DNA of 35,467 nt from JBAPRR01 sp049281195. GTDB taxonomy: Bacteria; Actinomycetota; Acidimicrobiia; Acidimicrobiales; CAVXTF01. The notes under the pieces were generated by a model. It ran no database searches. It was not told the DNA's origin and was given only the letters and a program-made list of their open reading frames with translations. This document shows positions 30,295-35,467 of the stretch, one piece after another. The stretch spans positions 1-35,467 of the forward strand of contig JBAPRR010000054.1 in the NCBI GenBank assembly GCA_049281195.1, written 5' to 3'. A program made the translations under genes and the position numbers. How positions within the stretch are numbered: position 1 is the stretch's first letter; every line of letters starts with the position of its first letter.

Positions 30295-30906
30295 GTGGGG
30301 ATTCCCGTGCAGCACCAAGTAGTCCGCGCCGGCCAAGGCGATGTTCCCGAGCTCGTTTCGATGTTGGTGCGGACCTTCTACGACGATCCGGTAGCGACGT
30401 TCATGTTCTGCAGGGACAACAAGCGAGAACGCGCTCTCGGACGCTTCTTCAAGACTCTCATCCGCGGTGATTATCTGAAGACCGGCGAGGTTTGGACCAC
30501 CTCTGAGAAATCGGGCGCTGCGGTGTGGGGCCCGCCGTCCAAACCCAGACCGGGTCTGAAGGAACTGTTCCAGATGATGCCTCTACTGCAAGAGCTCATG
30601 CCCCCGAAGCACCTACGCGAGGCAATGAAGGAGCTGTTCGCCGTGGAGTCGGAACGGCCCAAGATCCCTCATTGGTATCTGGCTACTTTAGGAACCGACC
30701 CCGCGTCGCAGGGTCACGGAGTCGGGTCGGCCCTCATGACCTCGATGCTCGAGACGATCGACGCACAGCACGAGCCCGCGTACCTGGAGAGCTCCAAGGA
30801 GCGAAACGTGCCGTTCTACCGGCGCTTCGGGTTCGAGGTGACGAAGGAGCTGAAAGCGGTGCCCACCGGGCCACTGATCTGGCTCATGTGGCGCGAAGAG
30901 CGTTGA
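30295..30906 (+). CDS. GNAT-family N-acetyltransferase
   Basis: The 203-aa acetyltransferase shows the motif A acetyl-CoA loop in GTDPASQGHGVGSALMTSML (about 136-155; Q-G-H-G-V-G) after WYLATL, and the NxxFYRRFGFEV region (about 178-186), typical of the GNAT C-terminus. Motifs and length (about 200 aa) resemble actinobacterial GNATs that acylate small metabolites or proteins. The N-terminal half (FYDDPVATFMFCRDNKRERALGRFFKTLIRG) is the usual acceptor-binding arm. GTG 30295 lacks a Shine-Dalgarno, and TAGCAT ends 9 nt before it, so transcription may be near-leaderless. Substrate unknown. Confidence 0.88.
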   Translation: MGIPVQHQVVRAGQGDVPELVSMLVRTFYDDPVATFMFCRDNKRERALGRFFKTLIRGDYLKTGEVWTTSEKSGAAVWGPPSKPRPGLKELFQMMPLLQELMPPKHLREAMKELFAVESERPKIPHWYLATLGTDPASQGHGVGSALMTSMLETIDAQHEPAYLESSKERNVPFYRRFGFEVTKELKAVPTGPLIWLMWREER

Positions 30907-30938
30907 TCGCCCAGGCGGTGGCGCCAGTCGTTTGACGC

Positions 30939-31673
30939 CTATGAGGTGCTGGTCCCGCTCGGTGAAGTAGTCCCAGATCCCTGAGGCCCACTACCTTGCG
31001 GCCCGGTTCCCTGGGGACCGGATCCCTGAGGACCCCGCGGCGCCCATTCGGCGTGACCTGCCTTCAGCTCGGTTTGGTCCATGACAGTTTTCGCAGTGGA
31101 AGTACCGCTCGAGATCGTGGCGATGACGCTCACCGTGTCGCCGGTCTTGACTGTCGAGATGCCCGACTCCCCGCCGTTGACCGATGTTCCCGAGTTCACG
31201 ACATAGGTGATCGCGGTCTTGTCCGAGCTCGTGACAACCAGGCTCCAAGTCGAGCCGGAGACGTCTTTCACCGAAGAGATGGTGCCGTTTTGGAATTCGA
31301 TGGTCTCCAATCCATTCGGACCTTTGACGGTTGCCTCGCCGTGAAGCACGTCGCCCAAGCCTCCGAAACCACCGATGCCTCCAAAACCGCCGCGTTGGCC
31401 GCCGAAGCCTCGTCCACCTCCGAAATGCCCCGGTCCCCCTTTAGAGGGAGTGGTGGTCGGGGTCGTCGAGGCGCTCGGGGTTCCGTTACTGGAGGTTGCA
31501 GCGCTCGCCAGTGCCGTGGCACCCACGGCTACGCCGGCCGCAACGCCGACACCGACGCCTATCTGAATAACGCGTCTCCACGAGTTGACCCTGCGAGGAG
31601 TCGAAGCGTTCTGCACTGGGTGAACTTGGGGGACCGATCCATCGGACCCGGTTCCGAACAGCTCGTTGTCCAT
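30939..31673 (-). CDS. Membrane-anchored, glycine-rich surface protein with GPQG repeats
   Basis: The 244-aa protein has a short cytoplasmic part (1-34, with RRVNSWRR) and one membrane helix (about 35-58, IQIGVGVGVAAGVAVGATAL). It continues with a Ser/Thr/Pro spacer (60-77), a Gly-Phe-Gly-rich stretch (79-108, e.g. GGQRGGFGGIGGFGG), a beta-rich domain (about 110-205, resembling the DUF5666 type: EATVKGPNGLETIEFQNG, TGDTVSVIATIS) and the GPQG(S/T) repeats near residues 215-234. The orientation (positive residues first) suggests the bulk lies outside the cell. ATG 31673 follows GGAGG. Function unknown; an extracellular or sensor role is an inference. Confidence 0.75.
   Translation of the reverse strand: MDNELFGTGSDGSVPQVHPVQNASTPRRVNSWRRVIQIGVGVGVAAGVAVGATALASAATSSNGTPSASTTPTTTPSKGGPGHFGGGRGFGGQRGGFGGIGGFGGLGDVLHGEATVKGPNGLETIEFQNGTISSVKDVSGSTWSLVVTSSDKTAITYVVNSGTSVNGGESGISTVKTGDTVSVIATISSGTSTAKTVMDQTELKAGHAEWAPRGPQGSGPQGTGPQGSGPQGSGTTSPSGTSTS
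30975..31034 (-). repeat. Four tandem 15-bp repeats encoding Gly-Pro-Gln-Gly-Ser/Thr
   Basis: Units at 30975-30989, 30990-31004, 31005-31019 and 31020-31034 each encode GPQGS or GPQGT at the C-terminus of the surface protein. Units differ mostly at third codon positions, so the array is old or under amino-acid selection rather than a recent slippage product. Confidence 0.85.
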
Positions 31674-31807
31674 CAGATTGCCTCCGTGTCGCGGATGCCC
31701 GGCTGTTGTGCCGGAAGATCATGTGGTTACAGCAACAATAAGAGTTTCATCTGTGGCCCAGCTGTGACCCGGCGTAATCTTGAGCAGCGCACCTAGCTGC
31801 TCACTGG

Positions 31808-32779
31808 TCAGCCGTTTGGGGGTCCGACGACGCGCGGGGCACCCTCGGAAGCTGTCTGCCTCACCCGGTGAGCCGGGCGCAGACCTTCTGGAAGCCGGTC
31901 AGGGTCAGATGCCCGGCTTCTCAGTGCCGACATGACCGCTCTCGCAGGGGCTGAGGGCAACCCCCGGCTGCGCGTGGCCATCCCGACGTGCCTGCTTGCC
32001 ATCCCTTCGATCGTGACTAGGCGCACAGAAGAGCGCAGAAACTCCGGAACCGCCGTCGAAGGAAGAAGTGCCGGGCCGTAACCGTCAAAGGTCAAAGACG
32101 CGAGGAGCCTCACCCCGTCCACCTCGATGGCTGGTCGGAGCCGCACCCCGGCCGGTTTGGTGGCGGAGTCCACCTCTGATCTGAACGCGGTACCGGGGGC
32201 CGGAAGCATCAGATCGATCTCGGCCAGGTCGGAGATATCGATCGACTGACGGCCGCCCGTCGGGTCTATCTCGGTCTTCGTGACCAGGAGGATGTCCTCT
32301 TCGAACAGCGGCTCGCTGATCAGATCGCGCCCGGGGACCGGATGGGTCAGGACGGCCAGATCGAGCCTTCCGGCCGCGAGGAGGGGTTCGAGGCCGGACG
32401 TGGGCGCCTCGGTGACCACGAGCTTCAGCTTGGGGTGCGTCAAGGCCAGGTCGGACAAAAGCGCAGGTAGCAGCCATCGTGCGGTGGTACCGATCATTCC
32501 GACTCTGACGGTGCCGGTGACATCCGCTCTCAGTGCCCCGACGTCGGTCGCCAATGCCTCGAGTTCTGAGATGACCCGGTACGCCCTGGCCACTGCCAAT
32601 TCGCCCTCTTCGGTCAGGCGTCCGGCCGACCGGTCGACGAGCGTGACCGAAAGCTCCCGTTCGAGGCGGGCCACATGGGCCGACACATTTGACTGAACCG
32701 TGCCCAGGTGGTCCGCCGCCGCGGAGAAGGATCCCTGCTCGGCTACTGCCACCAGGGCTTGAAGGTGTCTGAGCTCCAT
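31808..32779 (-). CDS. LysR-family transcriptional regulator
   Basis: The 323-aa regulator starts MELRHLQALVAVAEQGSFSAAADHLGTVQSNVSAHVARLERELSVTLVDRS: a standard LysR winged HTH (about 1-60), then a periplasmic-binding-like effector domain (VRVGMIGTTARWLLPALLSDLA... from about 92). The end is extended by about 20 residues (RVRQTASEGAPRVVGPPNG). ATG 32779 fits the family; the longer frame to 32968 crosses the divergent small RNA and is rejected. The upstream dyads at 32785-32816 fit its own binding. The inducer and target are unknown; the neighbouring HAD-PlsC gene is a candidate target. Confidence 0.9.
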   Translation of the reverse strand: MELRHLQALVAVAEQGSFSAAADHLGTVQSNVSAHVARLERELSVTLVDRSAGRLTEEGELAVARAYRVISELEALATDVGALRADVTGTVRVGMIGTTARWLLPALLSDLALTHPKLKLVVTEAPTSGLEPLLAAGRLDLAVLTHPVPGRDLISEPLFEEDILLVTKTEIDPTGGRQSIDISDLAEIDLMLPAPGTAFRSEVDSATKPAGVRLRPAIEVDGVRLLASLTFDGYGPALLPSTAVPEFLRSSVRLVTIEGMASRHVGMATRSRGLPSAPARAVMSALRSRASDPDRLPEGLRPAHRVRQTASEGAPRVVGPPNG

Positions 32780-32784
32780 CGCTA

Positions 32785-32816
32785 AAACAGATACTACATA
32801 TCTCGAATAACTGTTT
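32785..32816. promoter_or_regulatory. Nested dyads upstream of the LysR gene, candidate LysR box
   Basis: AGATA-CTACA-TATCT (32789-32803) is a perfect 5-5-5 inverted repeat. It is enclosed by AAACAG (32785-32790)/CTGTTT (32811-32816). The inner dyad fits the T-N11-A spacing of LysR-type operators and lies 10-24 nt before the LysR start, overlapping the likely promoter. Confidence 0.55.
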
Positions 32817-32843
32817 GACTGATCGAGGCCGAACGTGGAAAAT
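32815..32843 (+). promoter_or_regulatory. Probable sigma-70 promoter for the 6C-like RNA
   Basis: TTGACT (32815-32820), a 17-bp spacer and GAAAAT (32838-32843) resemble a -35/-10 pair. A transcript would begin near 32850, just before the hairpins. The -35 touches the outer CTGTTT arm of the LysR dyads. Confidence 0.5.
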
Positions 32844-32849
32844 GGTCCT

Positions 32850-32935
32850 CGTAGACCACAGGGCCGGGTGTCCCCTTCCGTATCCCTGTCGAGTCGCCGC
32901 GAAGGGACCGGTTCCCCCTCCGGTCCCTTCGCCGC
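32850..32935 (+). ncRNA. Probable 6C small RNA (two C-rich-loop hairpins)
   Basis: The first hairpin is ACAGGG (32858-32863)/CCCTGT (32884-32889) with an inner CGG/CCG pairing (32865-32867/32878-32880) and CCCC in the loop (32872-32875). The second is a perfect 13-bp stem, GCGAAGGGACCGG (32899-32911)/CCGGTCCCTTCGC (32920-32932), closing a loop with five Cs (32914-32918). Two consecutive stem-loops with C-runs in both loops are the definition of the actinobacterial 6C RNA; in M. tuberculosis the same RNA lies between genes Rv3660c and Rv3661, the latter an HAD-type phosphatase, and here an HAD-PlsC gene follows. The C-runs are 4 and 5, shorter than six. In mycobacteria 6C pairs with mRNAs through these loops. 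Ends are approximate. Confidence 0.65.
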
Positions 32936-33015
32936 GTCTGGAGACGAATTGCGGGGCACGAATTGCATGCAAACAGCGCAGGTTGGTACGGCACGTGCCC
33001 TAACGTCTGGCGGCA

Positions 33016-34527
33016 GTGTCTGACACGCTCGTAAGGCCTTCTGAATCAGGCGTCAAGGTCGAATCGCCGAACGGCTCTTTGCCGTCGCGCGCGGGAAACC
33101 GGACCTCCTTCGGAGGGCAAGGAAGATCAGCGGTATTTGTCGACCTCGACCGCACACTGCTCAGAGGAGCGAGCGGCCCCGTGATCGACAGGTCGCTGCG
33201 CGAGGAGGGCCTGCTCGACGGTAGTCCCAAGCTCCCCGGTGGCTCCGTGTTCTACGGGATCTATGACCTGTTGGGCGAGAGCCTCGCCATGATGGCGCTC
33301 GTAAGAGCGGCATCCCAATTCGTTTGTGGTTGGCCCGAGGCCAAGTTCGCACACGCGGGAGAGAGCGCGGCGCCTGACCTTCTACACATGGTGCAGCCCT
33401 TCGCTAAAGGTGTGCTCGAGGAGCACAAGCAAAACGGCAGCATTCTCGTTCTGGCTACGACCACTCCGGCCGACCTTGTGAAGCCACTGGCCGATCTGCT
33501 CGGTTTCGACCACGTGATCGCCACCCGCTATGCGCGAGCCAACGGAGCCCTTTCAGGTGGAATCGACGGCGATTTCGTATGGGGCCCGGGCAAATTGAAA
33601 GCGGTCAGAAAGTATTCGGAGGAGGTAGGTATCGACCTGTCACTGAGTCACGCCTACTCGGACAGCATCTACGACTCCCCGTTGCTACGCGCTGTTGGCC
33701 ATCCACACGCGATCAAGCCGGACCCCCGGCTCCGCCTCCTTGCGAGGGCGATGCACTGGCCCATCGAGTTCTGGGACCGCCCACCGGGGGTCCCGAAGAT
33801 CGCGGGCTTCGAGCCCTACCACTTCCTTCGCATGATCGTGCGGCCCGAAACGTTCCCCTACGCCAGGTTCAACATCGAGGGAACGGAACGGATCCCCGAA
33901 AGCGGTCCGGTCATCGTCGCGTCGAACCACCGCAGCTACTTCGACGTCGTTGCACTCGCTCTGGTGGCAGCCGACATCGGGCGTCCCGTTCGGTTTCTCG
34001 CCAAGCGTGAGCTGTTCGAGGCTCCGGTGGTCGGTCAGATCGCCCGTGCACTCGGAGGCATCCCTGTTGACCGGGGAACGGGCTCCGACCGACCGCTTCG
34101 TGAGGCCATCCGCGCTCTCGACGCCGGCGAAGTGGTCATCATCCTGCCGCAGGGGACGATCCCGAGGGGTCCCGCGTTCTTCGACACCGAGCTGAAAGGG
34201 AAAACAGGAACGGCGCGCCTGGCCTTCGCCACAGGAGCACCGGTCGTTCCGATAGGGATTTGGGGAACTGAGCGCGTGTGGCCCCGCTCCTCGAGGTTTC
34301 CCAACGTGTTACACCTTCTCCGGCCACCCAAAGTGCGGGTGAGGGTGGGCAAGCCGCTCGTTCTCTCCGGTCCCGACGCGGTGGCAGAGACCGAAAGGTT
34401 GATGGACGCGATCTCGGCACGCCTACCGAAGGCCGCCCGCAAGGCTCGCCAACCCACGCCTGAGCAGCTCGCCCGTACGTATCCGCCGGGTTTCAAGCCG
34501 CCGTCCGCGCCTCTCTCGGAAAGATGA
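33016..34527 (+). CDS. HAD-IB phosphatase / 1-acylglycerol-3-phosphate acyltransferase (PlsC) fusion
   Basis: The 503-aa protein has an N-terminal HAD domain (about 38-245) with the nucleophile motif D43-x-D45 (FVDLDRTLL), motif II T148-T150 region (VLATTTPADL), and the SDSIYDSPLL acidic motif (215-224). A PlsC domain (about 280-455) follows with H305-x4-D310 (NHRSYFD), the LPQGT motif (377-381, usually FPEGT) and PVVPIGIWGTE. The tail is basic and proline-rich. Such fusions are known in actinobacteria and should dephosphorylate and/or acylate a lysophosphatidic acid-type substrate in membrane lipid synthesis. GTG 33016 has no Shine-Dalgarno; TAACGT ends 9 nt upstream. It overlaps murT by ATGA. 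Confidence 0.9.
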   Translation: MSDTLVRPSESGVKVESPNGSLPSRAGNRTSFGGQGRSAVFVDLDRTLLRGASGPVIDRSLREEGLLDGSPKLPGGSVFYGIYDLLGESLAMMALVRAASQFVCGWPEAKFAHAGESAAPDLLHMVQPFAKGVLEEHKQNGSILVLATTTPADLVKPLADLLGFDHVIATRYARANGALSGGIDGDFVWGPGKLKAVRKYSEEVGIDLSLSHAYSDSIYDSPLLRAVGHPHAIKPDPRLRLLARAMHWPIEFWDRPPGVPKIAGFEPYHFLRMIVRPETFPYARFNIEGTERIPESGPVIVASNHRSYFDVVALALVAADIGRPVRFLAKRELFEAPVVGQIARALGGIPVDRGTGSDRPLREAIRALDAGEVVIILPQGTIPRGPAFFDTELKGKTGTARLAFATGAPVVPIGIWGTERVWPRSSRFPNVLHLLRPPKVRVRVGKPLVLSGPDAVAETERLMDAISARLPKAARKARQPTPEQLARTYPPGFKPPSAPLSER

Positions 34528-35467
34528 GCGAGGCGGCTGACGAGCGCCTTGCTGTCAGGACCCGCACTCGCCGGCGCACACGTACTCAGATTGCCAAAAG
34601 GGCCACGATCGCCGTAGGAGCCGCGTCGCGATTGCTGCGCCTCGGAGGGGGGTCGGTGATCGGTGGTCGCGTCGGACTGGCCCTCGAACCTGATCTTCTG
34701 GGGCGACTGGCCTCGGGTCGCAGATCGGTTCTCGTGAGCGGTACTAACGGGAAGACCACTACCACCCGCCTGCTCGTGGCAGCGCTCGGAGGCCCCCAGG
34801 CTGTGGCCACGTCCCCCGATGGAGCGAACCTCCCCTCCGGTCTCACCGCGGCGCTTGCTTCTGCCGCGCATGGAGCATCTGCCGTCCTCGAAGTGGATGA
34901 GGCTTACCTCGGTAAGGTCGCCCTCTCCACGAATCCGGAAGCGGTTGTGCTTCTCAACTTGTCGCGTGATCAGCTCGATCGTGTAAACGAAGTACGCAAG
35001 GTTTCAAACCGGTGGCGCGACGAGTTAGGGCAGATGAGATCGGCGACCGTTGTGGCGAACGCCGACGATCCGCTCGTCGTGTGGGCCGCGGGAAAGAGCG
35101 TAAAACCAGTGCGTTTCGTGGCGGCCGGTCAGATCTGGCACGAAGATGCGACGGGCTGTCCTTCGTGCGGCGGAAGGATCTCTTTCTCAACTGACGTTGG
35201 CTGGTCCTGCACCTGCGGCTTCCGCCGTCCCGAGGTCTACGCCCGCCTCACCGACGACGGGATCGAGTTCGCTGACGGTCGGATCCTTCCGATCTCTCTT
35301 CTTCTTCCGGCTCGCTGCAATCGGGCCAACGCGGCAATGGCTGCAGTCGCCGCAGGTGTCCTCGGAGTTTCAGAAACTGATGCACTGGCTGCAATGTCCG
35401 AGGTGCGTCAGGTCGAAGGACGCTTCTCCAACGTCAAGATCGATGCGGTGACGGCGCGCCTGTTGCT
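34524..35467 (+). CDS. murT: Lipid II isoglutaminyl synthase MurT subunit, C-terminus cut by window edge
   Basis: From ATG 34524 the frame is open to the window end (314 complete codons). The protein has the Mur-ligase P-loop VSGTNGKTTTTRLL (71-84), ANLPSGL, VLEVDEAYL, LNLSRDQLDR, and a zinc ribbon C212-x2-C215...C229-x-C231 (CPSCGG and CTCG) inserted in the central domain, which is typical of MurT and absent from ordinary Mur ligases. MurT activates the D-glutamate carboxylate of lipid II while GatD supplies ammonia; the gatD gene would be expected just beyond the window. It is coupled to the HAD-PlsC gene by an ATGA overlap. The first 25 residues are very basic and may contact the membrane. 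Confidence 0.92.
   Translation, partial: MSEAADERLAVRTRTRRRTRTQIAKRATIAVGAASRLLRLGGGSVIGGRVGLALEPDLLGRLASGRRSVLVSGTNGKTTTTRLLVAALGGPQAVATSPDGANLPSGLTAALASAAHGASAVLEVDEAYLGKVALSTNPEAVVLLNLSRDQLDRVNEVRKVSNRWRDELGQMRSATVVANADDPLVVWAAGKSVKPVRFVAAGQIWHEDATGCPSCGGRISFSTDVGWSCTCGFRRPEVYARLTDDGIEFADGRILPISLLLPARCNRANAAMAAVAAGVLGVSETDALAAMSEVRQVEGRFSNVKIDAVTARLL

Noticed and set aside
30975..31034. 15-bp tandem repeats as a CRISPR or VNTR element
   Set aside because: There are no spacers, and the repeats are in frame, encode GPQG(S/T) and vary mainly at third codon positions.
32899..32932. 13-bp hairpin as a simple intrinsic terminator between genes
   Set aside because: The flanking genes are divergent, so none needs a terminator here, and no T-tract follows on either strand. 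It fits better as part of the small RNA, where it may also end the transcript.
32780..32968. 64-residue N-terminal extension of the LysR protein
   Set aside because: LysR regulators begin at the HTH (MELRHLQ); the extension crosses the hairpins and promoter elements on the other strand.

Overview
The window is a GC-rich, gene-dense stretch of chromosome with no insertion sequence, prophage, CRISPR array or recognisable tRNA/rRNA. Gene content points to the Actinomycetota, probably a deep lineage such as Acidimicrobiia. The evidence is an F420-type LLM oxidoreductase, an RsbW/UsfX-SigF pair ordered as in mycobacteria, a zinc-ribbon MurT, a DUF4031 protein, an HAD-PlsC fusion, a likely 6C small RNA, and many starts that look leaderless (TANNNT 6-9 nt before GTG/ATG). 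The class is an inference from gene content; no rRNA is present to confirm it.

Layout. 1-1988 (minus): small HTH protein, SEC-C methionine aminopeptidase, DinB-like protein and a VOC protein cut by the window edge, in a tightly coupled series. 2032-5017: an ABC-3 family metal-uptake operon (ATPase and two permeases, no binding protein) divergent from a Fur-family regulator, with a perfect 7-1-7 palindrome between them. 5014-7803: two divergent citrate-synthase-family genes, one with an N-terminal HTH, the other with N-terminal CBS domains. 7808-9105: DUF4232-like lipoprotein, SHOCT-like small protein, and a 350-nt non-coding stretch with a weak terminator/antiterminator pair. 9106-14012: nucleosidase, membrane-PAS-GGDEF-EAL protein, universal stress protein, zinc alcohol dehydrogenase. 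14074-18631: a five-gene overlapping operon, rlmN - LLM oxidoreductase - hotdog thioesterase - pncB - pncA, joining rRNA modification to NAD salvage. 18608-24680: hypothetical proteins, DUF4031, enoyl-CoA hydratase, an RDHSWG-motif protein, a phosphotransferase, a nitroreductase and an SDR, suggestive of lipid/xenobiotic catabolism. 24786-26546: RsbV-like STAS protein, SigF-type sigma factor and its RsbW anti-sigma factor. 26741-30906: TldD/TldE-like pair, YqgE/AlgH protein, GNAT acetyltransferase. 30939-35467: anchored glycine-rich surface protein, LysR regulator, a C-rich-loop small RNA, the HAD-PlsC fusion and the start of murT, cut by the window edge.

Most genes are ordinary housekeeping or accessory actinobacterial genes. 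The most informative non-coding signals are the 6C-like RNA at about 32850-32935, the palindrome inside the metal-operon promoter at 4499-4513, a run of abutting palindromes at 25271-25308, and the repeated leaderless-start pattern. I see no convincing wholly new system such as a defence island or RiPP cluster.
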